DNA of 43,628 nt from Gammaproteobacteria bacterium (lineage in GTDB: Bacteria > Pseudomonadota > Gammaproteobacteria > Steroidobacterales > Steroidobacteraceae): the NCBI GenBank assembly GCA_025350055.1, contig JANXYK010000037.1:1-43628 (forward strand), read 5' to 3'. Below the pieces are notes generated by a model. It saw nothing but the letters and a program-made list of their open reading frames with translations, was not told the origin of the DNA and ran no database searches. This document shows positions 26,098 through 35,100 of this stretch, piece after piece. A program made the translations under genes and the position numbers. Positions within the stretch are counted from its first letter, which is position 1. Each line of letters begins with the position of its first letter.

Positions 26098-27057
26098 ATG
26101 CGCCAGCTACCCTTGAGCGTACGACTGCGCGATCGGGCGCTGTTCGCGAACTTCCTGCCGGGCCCAAACGCCACAGCGCTGGCGCAGCTGCGCGCACCCG
26201 TCGCCGCCGGCAAGCCGGGCCTGACCTGGCTGTACGGCCCTGCCGCCAGTGGCAAATCGCACCTGCTGCAGGCGCTGTATGCCGAGGCGGGCGATGCCGT
26301 GTTCCTGCCCCTCTCGCAGCTCACGCCCTTTGGTCCGGCCGCGCTGCAGGAATGGCAGGGCGGGGTTGCGCTCTATGTCGATGAGCTGGCCACGGTGCTC
26401 GGCCACCCCGAGTGGGAGCGCGCCTTGTTTGGCCTGTATCGTGACTGCGAGGAGCGCGGCGTGCCGATGGTGTTCGCCGCGCGCGAGCCGCCCCCCGAAC
26501 TGAAATTCGCGCTCAAGGATCTGGCTTCGCGCTGCGCAGCCGCGCAGCGTGTGGCGCTGCAGGGCCTGGATGAAACGCAGCAGGGCGCGGCGCTCTGGCT
26601 GCACGCCCAGGCGCGCGGCTTCGAGCTGCCGGAGGAAACCCTGCGTTACCTGCAGCGGCGCCTGCCGCGCGACATGGGGAATCTGTGCGCCGTGCTCGAT
26701 GAGCTGGACGAGGCCGCGCTGGCCGCGCAACGCCGCCTGACCGTGCCCTTCATCAAGAGCCTGCTCGATGCACGCGCCCCGGGCGCCGCGCGGCTGTATC
26801 GCGTAACCGGCAAGGTGCAGGGCGTGTGGTATCGCGCCGCGGCGCAGCGCCAGGCCCGCGCCATGCAGCTGACAGGCTACGCGCGCAATCTCGAGGATGG
26901 TTCGGTCGAAGTGCTGGCCTGCGGGCCGCAGTCCACTGTGCGCGAGTTCATCGGCTGGCTGTGGCTGGGTTCGCCCCAGTCACAGGTGAGCGGCGTACTG
27001 GAGAGCGCGCTGCCGCCGGAGGATTTCCACTGGCCGAAGGCATTTACGACCGCTTGA
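26098..27057 (+). CDS. hda: Hda-like DnaA regulator fused to a C-terminal acylphosphatase domain
   Basis: 319 residues in one uninterrupted frame. Residues 1-228 match Hda, the AAA+ protein that with the sliding clamp inactivates DnaA-ATP: a clamp-binding-like MRQLPLSV at the N-terminus, Walker A GPAASGKSH (48-55), Walker B LYVDEL (92-97), DLASRC with the arginine-finger-like Arg 145, ARGFELPEETLRYLQRRLPRDM, and the usual Hda ending RRLTVPFIKSLL. Residues 231-319 are an acylphosphatase: YRVTGKVQGVWYRAAAQRQA with the catalytic Arg 246, GYARNLEDGSVEV with Asn 264 (18 residues apart, as in the family). Normal Hda is about 230 aa and acylphosphatase about 90 aa, so both parts are complete. ATG 26098 is chosen; upstream codons overlap the previous gene. 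Confidence 0.88.
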   Translation: MRQLPLSVRLRDRALFANFLPGPNATALAQLRAPVAAGKPGLTWLYGPAASGKSHLLQALYAEAGDAVFLPLSQLTPFGPAALQEWQGGVALYVDELATVLGHPEWERALFGLYRDCEERGVPMVFAAREPPPELKFALKDLASRCAAAQRVALQGLDETQQGAALWLHAQARGFELPEETLRYLQRRLPRDMGNLCAVLDELDEAALAAQRRLTVPFIKSLLDARAPGAARLYRVTGKVQGVWYRAAAQRQARAMQLTGYARNLEDGSVEVLACGPQSTVREFIGWLWLGSPQSQVSGVLESALPPEDFHWPKAFTTA

Positions 27058-27724
27058 GTGCCACGCGGCCCAGGTCATCGGCGCCATTCCAGTAGCGCGT
27101 CCAGCGCGTCACGACTTTGTCGGGATAATCGCGCGTCAATGTGGTGCCGTTGTAGCGTCCCAGCGCGCGGCGCACATCGTTGCGCTCGCTCTGCAGGTAG
27201 TGGCGCAGGATCGCGCAGCCCATGCGGATGTTCGCCTCGATCGTCACCAGCTCGCGCCGCTGCATCCCGAGCTGCTCGGGCCAGAAGGGCATCACCTGCA
27301 TGAGACCCACGGCGCCGGCGCTGGAGACCGCCCAGCGATTGAAATGACTCTCGACATCGAGCACCGCGAGCACCAGCCCGGGCGGCAAGGGTGTGACATT
27401 GGCGCGATGCGTTTCGCAGTAGACCGTGCGCAGGATCGCCAGCCGGTCGTTGTGGTTGGGCAGATACCGGCGCAGCCGCGGTTCCATCAGCGTGTACCAG
27501 ACCGCCGAGTCGTACCGATCCTCGAAGCAGTGCGCCTCGGCGATCGCCTGCTGGACCACGGCACGCAGCTCCGGATCCTGCTGCGCCGCGCGCACGCCGG
27601 CACTTGCGCCGGCGGCACACGCGAGGCCCGGGCCGAACAGCGCCAGCAGCGCCGCGCAGCCCGCGAGCAGCCTAGCGCGGCAGGAGTGCCAGGCGCGCCT
27701 GTATGAAGCCGACGCTATCGGCAA
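27044..27724 (-). CDS. Lytic murein transglycosylase, SLT family
   Basis: About 226 residues. A Sec signal ([23 protein letters not shown]) precedes an SLT domain: catalytic Glu in [48 protein letters not shown] and ALGRYNGTT. It would cleave peptidoglycan in the periplasm. The start is uncertain: no ATG is in place, so TTG 27724 with AGGA 8 nt upstream is proposed; it overlaps the proS end by about 50 bp. Its stop overlaps the hda fusion by 14 bp tail to tail. Confidence 0.82.
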   Translation of the reverse strand: MPIASASYRRAWHSCRARLLAGCAALLALFGPGLACAAGASAGVRAAQQDPELRAVVQQAIAEAHCFEDRYDSAVWYTLMEPRLRRYLPNHNDRLAILRTVYCETHRANVTPLPPGLVLAVLDVESHFNRWAVSSAGAVGLMQVMPFWPEQLGMQRRELVTIEANIRMGCAILRHYLQSERNDVRRALGRYNGTTLTRDYPDKVVTRWTRYWNGADDLGRVALKRS

Positions 27725-29390
27725 GGGGAATGTCCTGGTTGTCGGTCGCGGGACGATGGCGGTATTCGCAGGTGCCGGCCTCGAGTCCGCGCTCGCCGAG
27801 CACGATGCGATGCGGGATGCCGAGCAACTCGGCTTCCGCGAACTTGACGCCCGGTCGCGCATCGCGATCGTCGTACAGCACTTCGATGCCGGCAGCGCCC
27901 AGCTGCGCATAGAGCGCATCGGCGCGCTCGCGCACGCGCGCGGATTTCTGCAGGTTGAGCGGAATGAGTACCACATGGAAGGGCGCCAGCGACTCCGGCC
28001 AGATGATGCCACGCTCATCGTGATGCTGTTCGATGGCCGCAGCCACGATGCGCGTCACACCGATGCCGTAACAACCCATGAGCATGGTCACAGCCTTGCC
28101 GGCCTCATCCAGCACCGTGGCGTTCATCGCGCTGCTGTATTTGCTGCCCAGCTGGAAGATATGGCCGACTTCGATGCCGCGCACAATCCTGATCTTGCCT
28201 TTGCCCGAGGGGCTGGGGTCGCCCGCGACCACGTTGCGCAGGTCGGCGGCGGTGGGGGCGGGCAGGTCGCGCTCCCAGTTCACGTCGACCAGATGGGCAT
28301 CCACGACGTTTGCGCCACAGCTGAAATTGGCCATCGCCAGTGCCGCGTGGTCGGCATAGATCGGGCAGCTGAGGCCCTTGGGGCCCAGCGACCCCGGTTC
28401 GCTCCCGGTCGCGGCCTTCACCTGCTCGGCACTCGCCATGCGCAGCGGTGAGGCCACGCCCGCCAGCTTCTGCGCCTTCACCGCGTTGAGCTCGTGATCG
28501 CCGCGCAGCAGCAGCGCCACGACGCCGCCTTCGCTGCCCTCGACCAGCAGCGTCTTCAGGCATTGCTGCACCGGCATTTTCAGGAAATCGCTGAGCGCGG
28601 CGATGGTCTTCATGCCGGGCGTTGCCACCTGGCGCAGTGCGCCGCCGGGCGCCGCGCGCGGCTCGGTCGGCGGCACGGCTGCCGCCAGCTCGATGTTGGC
28701 AGCGAAGTCATCGCCATCGGACACCGCGATCGCGTCTTCGCCCGATTCGGCCAGCACCTGGAATTCCTGCGAGCGATTGCCGCCGATCGCGCCGCTGTCG
28801 GCCATCACCACGCGGAAGTCGAGCCCCATGCGCGTGAACATGCGCGAATAGGCCGTGTACATCGCGGCGTAACCCTCGTTCAGCGAGGCCTGGTCGAGGT
28901 GGAAGGAATAGGCATCCTTCATGATGAACTCGCGTCCGCGCATCACACCGAAACGCGGTCGCACCTCATCGCGGAACTTGGTCTGCAGCTGGTAGAAATT
29001 CACCGGCAGCTGCCGATAGCTGCGCAGCTCGCGGCGCGCGATATCGGTAACCACTTCCTCGTGCGTGGGCCCGAACACGTAATCGCGCTTCTGCCGATCC
29101 TTGACGCGCAGCAACTCCGGCCCGTACTGCTCCCAGCGGCCCGATTCCTGCCACAGCTCCGCCGGCTGGATCGCCGGCATCAGGATTTCCAGCGCCCCGG
29201 CGCGATCCATTTCCTCGCGGATGATGGTCTCGACCTTCTTGAGCGTACGCAGGCCGAAGGGCAGCCAGCTGTAGATGCCGGCCGCGAGGCGCCGGATCAG
29301 TCCGGCGCGCAGCATCAGCTGGTGGCTCAGGACTTCGGCCTCGGCCGGGGTTTCCTTGGTGGAATTGACGGGATAAGCGGAAAGACGCAT
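27672..29390 (-). CDS. proS: Prolyl-tRNA synthetase, bacterial type
   Basis: 572-residue class II synthetase charging tRNA-Pro. N-terminal [20 protein letters not shown], motif 2 region [25 protein letters not shown], an inserted YbaK-type editing domain (about 230-400) that clears mischarged alanine, motif 3 [13 protein letters not shown], and the anticodon domain ending [17 protein letters not shown] 29390 is preferred to upstream codons because it opens the conserved N-terminus. Confidence 0.97.
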   Translation of the reverse strand: MRLSAYPVNSTKETPAEAEVLSHQLMLRAGLIRRLAAGIYSWLPFGLRTLKKVETIIREEMDRAGALEILMPAIQPAELWQESGRWEQYGPELLRVKDRQKRDYVFGPTHEEVVTDIARRELRSYRQLPVNFYQLQTKFRDEVRPRFGVMRGREFIMKDAYSFHLDQASLNEGYAAMYTAYSRMFTRMGLDFRVVMADSGAIGGNRSQEFQVLAESGEDAIAVSDGDDFAANIELAAAVPPTEPRAAPGGALRQVATPGMKTIAALSDFLKMPVQQCLKTLLVEGSEGGVVALLLRGDHELNAVKAQKLAGVASPLRMASAEQVKAATGSEPGSLGPKGLSCPIYADHAALAMANFSCGANVVDAHLVDVNWERDLPAPTAADLRNVVAGDPSPSGKGKIRIVRGIEVGHIFQLGSKYSSAMNATVLDEAGKAVTMLMGCYGIGVTRIVAAAIEQHHDERGIIWPESLAPFHVVLIPLNLQKSARVRERADALYAQLGAAGIEVLYDDRDARPGVKFAEAELLGIPHRIVLGERGLEAGTCEYRHRPATDNQDIPLADSVGFIQARLALLPR

Positions 29391-29480
29391 GAGTTTGGGG
29401 CTATCAGGTGGTAAACAGCCTGCAATCCTAGCAGATGGATGTTGGACGGCACGGCGGGCGCCCCCTATCATGCGGCGCTC

Positions 29481-30266
29481 ATGGACGAGCAAGAACTGCC
29501 CAAACCCGCGCCCCGGCGCCGCGCCATCTACCTGCTGCCGAATCTGCTGACCACCGGCTGCCTGTTTTCAGGCTTCTACGCCGTGGTGGCCGCGATCGAT
29601 GGCAACTTCGAGCGCGCTGGTCTCGCGGTGTTCATCGCCATGATCTTCGATGGCATGGACGGCCGCACCGCGCGCCTCACGCACACGGAAAGCGCCTTCG
29701 GCAAGGAATACGACAGCCTGGCCGACATGGTGGCCTTCGGCTTGGCCCCGGCGATCGTTTCCTACCAGTGGGGCGTGGCGCGAATCGCCGAATACGGCAA
29801 CGCCTGGGGCCGTTTCGGGTGGCTGGCGGCCTTCTTCTACTGCGCCGCCGCCGCCTTGCGCCTGGCACGCTTCAACACGCGCGTCGCCACGCAGGACAAG
29901 CGTTATTTCGAGGGCCTGCCGAGTCCGTCCGCGGCCGCCGTGGTCTCGGGCTTCGTCTGGGTCTCGAGCGAATGGCGCGAACCCGGACTCACCGGCCTGA
30001 TCGTGGCCTTCGCCGTGACCGCGCTGGCCGGCGCGCTGATGGTGAGCAGCCTGAGTTTCCCCAGCTTCAAGAACTTCGATCCGACCAAGCCGGTGCCCTT
30101 CGTTACCCTGGTGGTCGGCGCACTGATGTTCGTGGTGATTGGCATCGACCCGGCGCGCGCGCTGCTGCTGTGCTTCGGTACCTACGCCCTGTGGGGCCCC
30201 TTGTCGTGGAGCTGGCGCCGGCTGCGCCGGCTGATGCGCGGGACCGGCGCGAGCGGCGGTACGTGA
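29481..30266 (+). CDS. pssA: CDP-diacylglycerol-serine O-phosphatidyltransferase
   Basis: 261-residue multispan membrane enzyme that makes phosphatidylserine, precursor of phosphatidylethanolamine. Signature: [20 protein letters not shown] then [17 protein letters not shown], the CDP-alcohol motif with PssA-specific surroundings ([20 protein letters not shown] upstream, [13 protein letters not shown] downstream). It belongs to the membrane PssA type, not the peripheral E. coli type. ATG 29481 fixed by family length. The stop overlaps the glycosylase GTG (GTGA). Confidence 0.93.
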   Translation: MDEQELPKPAPRRRAIYLLPNLLTTGCLFSGFYAVVAAIDGNFERAGLAVFIAMIFDGMDGRTARLTHTESAFGKEYDSLADMVAFGLAPAIVSYQWGVARIAEYGNAWGRFGWLAAFFYCAAAALRLARFNTRVATQDKRYFEGLPSPSAAAVVSGFVWVSSEWREPGLTGLIVAFAVTALAGALMVSSLSFPSFKNFDPTKPVPFVTLVVGALMFVVIGIDPARALLLCFGTYALWGPLSWSWRRLRRLMRGTGASGGT

Positions 30267-30979
30267 CGGCCACTCCCGCACAGCGCGCGCAGTATCTGGA
30301 AGCGCTGGGGATCGATCAATGGAAGTTGCGCCGGCCTACTGCGGCAGCAGCTGCGCCGATCATCCGTGCGGCCATGGCGCCCGCGACCGCTCCGGCAGCG
30401 GCGGAATCCAGTAGCGATTGGGACAACCTGGCAGCCGAGGTGCGCGCTTGCGTGCAATGCGGCCTGCATGCCACGCGCACCCAGACCGTCTTTGGCGTCG
30501 GCAATCGCAGCGCCGATCTGCTGGTGGTAGGCGAGGCGCCGGGCGCCGATGAAGATCGTCAGGGCGAACCCTTCGTGGGCCGCGCTGGTGTGCTGCTCAA
30601 CGCGATGCTGCGCGCGCTGAGGCACCCGCGCGAAACGGTGTTCATCGCCAACGTGCTCAAGTGCCGTCCGCCTGGCAATCGCGACCCGAATCCCGAAGAG
30701 GTGCGCTGCTGTCTGCCGTACCTGCATCGCCAGATCGCGCTGCTGCAGCCAAAGCTGATGCTGGCGGTGGGCCGCATCGCGGCGCAGAACCTGCTCGCCA
30801 CCGAAACGCCGATCGGAAAATTGCGTGGCAGTGTGCATCGCTTCGGAAGCGAGGGTACGCCGCTGATCGTCACCTATCATCCCGCTTATCTGCTGCGCAG
30901 CCCGGGCGAAAAGCGCAAGGCCTGGAACGATCTGGTTTTCGTCCGGCGCGAGCTTGCACGCGCGGCCGGCGCCGGCTGA
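30263..30979 (+). CDS. Uracil-DNA glycosylase, family 4 type with Fe-S cysteines
   Basis: 238-residue DNA repair enzyme. An N-terminal Ala/Pro-rich region (1-60) leads to CVQCGLHATRTQTVFG (first Fe-S cysteines), motif A VVGEAPGADEDRQGEPFVGRAG, KCRPPGNRDPNPEEVRCC (further cysteines) and motif B VTYHPAYLLR. These define the thermostable-type (family 4) glycosylases that carry a [4Fe-4S] cluster. The first 40 residues resemble the N-terminus often annotated on proteobacterial members. GTG start overlaps pssA; rimI follows 21 bp later. Confidence 0.92.
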   Translation: MTATPAQRAQYLEALGIDQWKLRRPTAAAAAPIIRAAMAPATAPAAAESSSDWDNLAAEVRACVQCGLHATRTQTVFGVGNRSADLLVVGEAPGADEDRQGEPFVGRAGVLLNAMLRALRHPRETVFIANVLKCRPPGNRDPNPEEVRCCLPYLHRQIALLQPKLMLAVGRIAAQNLLATETPIGKLRGSVHRFGSEGTPLIVTYHPAYLLRSPGEKRKAWNDLVFVRRELARAAGAG

Positions 30980-31000
30980 CGAGGCCGCAGGGCACTGGTC

Positions 31001-31483
31001 ATGGTGGCAGTAGTGCGCGAAGCGGCTGGCATCCCGCAGATCCTGCCGCGGCCGATGACCGAGTCCGATGTGCCCGCGGTGCTCGCGCTCGAGATGAGCG
31101 CCTACGCATTTCCGTGGACCGAAGGCATCTTCCGCGATTGCCTGCGCGTTGGCTATTACTGCTGTGTGCTCGAGATCGACTACCTGCTGGTCGGGTATGG
31201 CGTGATCTCCAGCGGCGCCGGCGAAGCGCACCTGCTGAACCTGTGCGTGCGCGAGGAATTCCGCTGCCGCGGCCTCGGCCGCCGGCTGCTTGAGCACTTG
31301 CTCGATCTCGTATCGCACAGCGGAGCGCGCATCGTATTTCTGGAAGTGCGGCCGGCTAACACAGGTGCGGTGCGGCTGTATGAGTCGATGTACTTCCAGC
31401 AGATCGGGATGCGGCGGGGGTATTACCAGGCGGAGGGTGGGCGGGAGGATGCGCTGGTCATGAGGCGCGATCTCACGGTTTGA
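31001..31483 (+). CDS. rimI: Ribosomal-protein-alanine N-acetyltransferase
   Basis: 160-residue GNAT acetyltransferase that modifies the N-terminal Ala of ribosomal protein S18. Features: RPMTESDVPAVLALEMSAYAFPWTEGIF, acetyl-CoA loop CVREEFRCRGLGRRLL, LEVRPANTGAVRLYESMYFQQIGMRRGYY and the closing REDALVMRRDL. Length is close to E. coli RimI (148). Third gene of pssA-udg-rimI. Confidence 0.93.
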   Translation: MVAVVREAAGIPQILPRPMTESDVPAVLALEMSAYAFPWTEGIFRDCLRVGYYCCVLEIDYLLVGYGVISSGAGEAHLLNLCVREEFRCRGLGRRLLEHLLDLVSHSGARIVFLEVRPANTGAVRLYESMYFQQIGMRRGYYQAEGGREDALVMRRDLTV

Positions 31484-31530
31484 GCGTGGGCATGCGCAAG
31501 GATTCCCTTAAGCGCGGTGGCGACAATCTT

Positions 31531-31561
31531 AACTTTCCCGTATTTAAAGTACGCGAAAGTA
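31531..31561. promoter_or_regulatory. Palindromic operator copy 1 upstream of the HipA-like gene
   Basis: A 31-bp imperfect palindrome with half-sites AACTTTCCCGTAT and GTACGCGAAAGTA around a 5-nt A/T centre. It repeats, with few changes, at 31595-31625. Centre-to-centre distance is 64 bp, about six helical turns. Confidence 0.75.
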
Positions 31562-31570
31562 AGAAACAAC

Positions 31571-31614
31571 TTGACTTAAGAGCCTCGAAAGCTTAACTTT
31601 CTCGTATGTAAAAT
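31571..31614 (+). promoter_or_regulatory. Candidate promoter of the HipA-like gene
   Basis: TTGACT at 31571-31576 (5/6) is a good -35. At 17 bp follows TAACTT (31594-31599, weak), and a better -10, TAAAAT (31609-31614), lies in the centre of operator copy 2 but too far from this -35. Either way transcription would start within operator 2 and leave a very short leader before the ATG at 31632. Confidence 0.4.
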
Positions 31615-31625
31615 ACGCGAAAGTT
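31595..31625. promoter_or_regulatory. Palindromic operator copy 2, adjacent to the HipA-like start codon
   Basis: 31-bp palindrome with 13-bp arms AACTTTCTCGTAT / ATACGCGAAAGTT (12 of 13 pairs match) and a 5-nt centre, ending 6 bp before the ATG. It covers the likely -10 region, as expected of an autorepression site. Confidence 0.8.
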
Positions 31626-31631
31626 GTAATA

Positions 31632-33470
31632 ATGCCCCTGCAGCTTGTTGGAGAGACAATCGATAAAACCCGCAGCCACTACCTGGCTGAGACGGGCAAA
31701 CTCATCCAGCTGATGCGGGGCATCTACGTCGACGTCACCGACGATGTCGATGCAACAGTCCTTGCCCATGCTGTCCGCATCGCGCGCTATCTCTATCCGC
31801 ATACCTACCTGTCTGCTGCCAGCGCTATCGCGCTCGCGCCGACCCGTGATGGACGACTATTTCTGAGCGGGCGACGCAATCTTCGCACCCGCATACGTGG
31901 CCTGGAGATCATCCAGAACGTCGCCCCGAAGCGGCCTGCTCTGGGGACTGCCGTGGTCGCTGACAGTCTGGGCGAATTTCGCATACAGGCATCGTCCATC
32001 CGGCAGCGCTTTCTCGAAGCCTTCCGGGTTCGCAGTGAGCACGCAGCCACAATCGATGAGGAGGCACGAGAAGCTCTCGCTGCCAGACTGATCGAAGAAT
32101 TCGGAACCCCGAAGGCAGCGAGCGATGCCCTCTGGGCGCTCGCACGGGAAAACGAATGGTTTCGCGAAGGGGAGGCCGCCGAGCGATTCCTCGATCGCAA
32201 TCCCGCGGCTGTGCAACCGGCCAATGTAGCCGCCCTCAGTCTCACTGTTGCGTGGCACGGCATACCGGTTGGCGAACTCAAACACGACGGTTTTGAGTGG
32301 CGCTGGACCGCCATCCCCGGTACAGGACCGGCGCTCATCCGCCAGACTACGCCCGGACGTCTGCCACCTTTTATTGTCTCGCTACTTCCGGAAGGCTGGC
32401 TGGAGGCGGTGCTGAAGGACAACGATGAGCGCGCCATTCTCCGCTCCGGCCAGCGCTACATGTCGAATATCACCATTGTGCAGACCCGCGAACAACTCAC
32501 GCGTCTTCCCGCCGACATTCTCGTCACGCGGCTCGAACAGTTTGTCGCCGACAATGTCTTTACCGGCACCTATGCAGGACCGGGGCGCAAAGATATTGAA
32601 CTGACATTCGAGGAAAACCTTGCGCGTATCTATGAACACACTGATACGCCCCGTCTCTCAGGCGTGCAGATCAAGGCGCCGATGCACCTCGAAGCAAGCG
32701 GCGTGATATCCCCGGCGATTGGCACTCCCTTCACGCACATCCTGAAGCCCGCAGGAATCGGCGGCTTCGAGTTTCTGCCGCTGGTTGAGTGGACCGCACT
32801 TGCCCTCGCAAAGCAGGTTGGCTTCGACGTGCCTGCGACGGCACTGATGGCAATGCCAGACGATATGCCGCCCGCTCTTCTCGTCGAGAGATTTGATGTC
32901 CGGCAGGGAGCAAGCGACACGAGTCTGCTGGCGATGGAAGAAATCTGCTCGGTTCTCGATCTGCCGCCGGAAGCCAAGTATGACGGAACCATGGAGCGCG
33001 TCGCCCGCCATGTTCGCGCGCTTTCGACAGCAGTTGACGAAGACATGCTGCTGATTGTGAAACGCGCCTTGTTCGCATGGTTGATCGCCGATGGCGACAT
33101 GCACCTGAAAAACATGGCGCTCCTGAAAACAGCAGAACTCGGCAGTGAAAGATTCAGAACGGTCCGCGTTGCTCCACTCTATGACGCAGTGACAACGCGG
33201 GTCTTTCCAAGGCTGGGAAAAGATCGCATGGCCCTCAAAGTCAACGGGAAAGATGAACGGCTCAGGCGCGCAGACTTCAAGGCCTTGGCCAGTACTGCCG
33301 GGTTGCAGGCAGCGCCGGTCGACGCGGCAATTGACGAGATGGCAGGACGCCTGGCCCGGGCTGTGGGCTCTGTCGCCCTTCCGGGTTCGCTCCGTTATCC
33401 GCCAGCAGGGGAAGAAATCATAACCAGGATGCTCAAGATTTGCCGGGAACAAGTCGAGTCGTTGGACTAG
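31632..33470 (+). CDS. HipA-like kinase toxin with fused AbiEi-type winged-helix N-terminus
   Basis: 612 residues. The N-terminal part (about 1-110) resembles the AbiEi-type antitoxin/transcription regulator domain: TRSHYLAETGKLIQLMRGIYV and YLYPHTYLSAASAIAL. A middle region (about 200-310) matches the HipA N-lobe (AWHGIPVGEL, FIVSLLPEGWLEAVL). The C-terminal part is a HipA kinase: phosphorylation loop RLSGVQIKAP (Ser 343), LKPAGIGGFEF, catalytic WLIADGDMHLKNMALL (Asp 489) and metal-binding APLYDAVTT. No separate hipB gene is present, so DNA binding and kinase reside in one chain. HipA kinases phosphorylate proteins such as GltX; the target here is unknown. The coding region is AT-richer than its neighbours and ends 3 bp before prfC, which suggests transfer into this site. 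Confidence 0.82.
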   Translation: MPLQLVGETIDKTRSHYLAETGKLIQLMRGIYVDVTDDVDATVLAHAVRIARYLYPHTYLSAASAIALAPTRDGRLFLSGRRNLRTRIRGLEIIQNVAPKRPALGTAVVADSLGEFRIQASSIRQRFLEAFRVRSEHAATIDEEAREALAARLIEEFGTPKAASDALWALARENEWFREGEAAERFLDRNPAAVQPANVAALSLTVAWHGIPVGELKHDGFEWRWTAIPGTGPALIRQTTPGRLPPFIVSLLPEGWLEAVLKDNDERAILRSGQRYMSNITIVQTREQLTRLPADILVTRLEQFVADNVFTGTYAGPGRKDIELTFEENLARIYEHTDTPRLSGVQIKAPMHLEASGVISPAIGTPFTHILKPAGIGGFEFLPLVEWTALALAKQVGFDVPATALMAMPDDMPPALLVERFDVRQGASDTSLLAMEEICSVLDLPPEAKYDGTMERVARHVRALSTAVDEDMLLIVKRALFAWLIADGDMHLKNMALLKTAELGSERFRTVRVAPLYDAVTTRVFPRLGKDRMALKVNGKDERLRRADFKALASTAGLQAAPVDAAIDEMAGRLARAVGSVALPGSLRYPPAGEEIITRMLKICREQVESLD

Positions 33471-33473
33471 AAG

Positions 33474-35081
33474 ATGACAGATACCGAGAAGCTAATTGAC
33501 GAGATAGGTAAAAGAAGAACTTTTGCCATCATCTCCCACCCCGACGCCGGCAAAACCACGCTGACCGAAAAGCTGCTGCTCTTCGGCGGCGCCATCCAGA
33601 TGGCCGGCACCGTCAAGGGCCGCAAGGCGTCGCGGCATGCGACCTCCGACTGGATGCGGCTCGAGCAGCAGCGCGGCATTTCCGTGACCAGCTCGGTGAT
33701 GCAGTTTCCGTATCAGGACTACATCGTCAATCTGCTCGATACGCCCGGTCACGAGGATTTTTCCGAAGACACCTACCGCACGCTCACAGCGGTCGATTCG
33801 GCGCTGATGGTGATCGACTGCGCCAAGGGCGTGGAGCAGCGCACGATCCGCCTGATGGAAGTGTGCCGGCTGCGTGACACGCCGATTATGACTTTCGTGA
33901 ACAAGCTCGATCGCGATGGGCGCGCGCCCATCGAGCTGCTCGATGAGATCGAGGCTGTGTTGAAGATCCATCCGGCGCCGATCACCTGGCCGATCGGCAT
34001 GGGCCGCGAACTCACGGGCATCTATCACCTGCTCGAGGATCGCATCTACGTCTACGAAGCCGCTGCACGTGGGCGGATGGGCGAGAATCGCGTGATCGAG
34101 GGCCTGAAGAGCGCCGGGGCGCGTGAGCTGCTGGGCGATCAGGCCGATCGCTACTTCGAGGAGATCGAGCTCGTGCATGGCGCCACCGCCACCTTCGATG
34201 CCGCCGAGTATCGGGCCGGGCGCCAGACGCCGGTGTTCTTCGGTTCGGCGATCAGCAATTTCGGGGTCGAGGAACTGCTGCGCGCGTTCGTGAAGTATTC
34301 GCCGCCGCCGCTCGCTCGCGCCACGCGCGAGCGCCAGGTCGAGCCGCTCGAGGAAAATCTGACGGGCTTCGTGTTCAAGATCCAGGCCAACATGGATCCG
34401 GGCCATCGCGATCGCATCGCATTCATGCGGCTATGCTCGGGGCGCTACCAGCGCGGCATGCGTCTTTATCACACCCGGCTGCGCAAAGAAGTGCGGATCG
34501 CCGATGCGCTCACCTTCATGGCCGCCGAGCGCGCCCAGGCCGAAGAGGCCTACGCGGGCGACATCATCGGCTTACATAACCATGGCACCATCAATATCGG
34601 CGACACCTTCTCCACGGGCGAATCGCTGGCCTTCACGGGCATTCCGGATTTTGCACCGGAGATGTTCCGGCGCGCGGTGCTGCAAGACCCGTTGCGCATG
34701 AAGGCACTGGCCAAGGGGCTGGCGCAGCTGTGCGAGGAGGGGGCGACGCAGCTGTTCAAGCCGGTGCGCAACGCGGATCTCATCCTGGGCGCGGTCGGGC
34801 AGCTGCAGTTCGAAGTAGTGGCCTTCAGGCTGGCGGACGAATACGCTGTGCAATGTACTTTCGAGACAATCAACGTGCACACGGCGCGCTGGGTCAGCAG
34901 CAATGATTCGCGCAAGCTGGAGGAGTTCACGGTGAAGGCTCACGATAACCTGGCGCGCGATCACAGCGGGGCGCTGGTGTACCTGGCGCCCTCGCGCGTG
35001 AATCTGCAGCTCACGCTCGAGCGCTGGCCCGACATCCGCTTCAGTGAAACGCGCGAGCATCTGGCGCATGTCGAGGACTGA
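33474..35081 (+). CDS. prfC: Peptide chain release factor 3
   Basis: 535-residue translational GTPase that recycles RF1/RF2 from terminated ribosomes. GTPase motifs: [23 protein letters not shown] (G1), [12 protein letters not shown] (G2), [16 protein letters not shown] (G3), [10 protein letters not shown] (G4). The conserved RF3 C-terminal half follows through [18 protein letters not shown]. The first 17 codons ([15 protein letters not shown]) are unusually AT-rich compared with the rest. The ATG is 3 bp after the HipA-like stop, so co-transcription with the toxin is likely unless a promoter lies within that gene. Confidence 0.96.
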   Translation: MTDTEKLIDEIGKRRTFAIISHPDAGKTTLTEKLLLFGGAIQMAGTVKGRKASRHATSDWMRLEQQRGISVTSSVMQFPYQDYIVNLLDTPGHEDFSEDTYRTLTAVDSALMVIDCAKGVEQRTIRLMEVCRLRDTPIMTFVNKLDRDGRAPIELLDEIEAVLKIHPAPITWPIGMGRELTGIYHLLEDRIYVYEAAARGRMGENRVIEGLKSAGARELLGDQADRYFEEIELVHGATATFDAAEYRAGRQTPVFFGSAISNFGVEELLRAFVKYSPPPLARATRERQVEPLEENLTGFVFKIQANMDPGHRDRIAFMRLCSGRYQRGMRLYHTRLRKEVRIADALTFMAAERAQAEEAYAGDIIGLHNHGTINIGDTFSTGESLAFTGIPDFAPEMFRRAVLQDPLRMKALAKGLAQLCEEGATQLFKPVRNADLILGAVGQLQFEVVAFRLADEYAVQCTFETINVHTARWVSSNDSRKLEEFTVKAHDNLARDHSGALVYLAPSRVNLQLTLERWPDIRFSETREHLAHVED

Positions 35082-35100
35082 GCCCACGGGCGGGGCCGCG

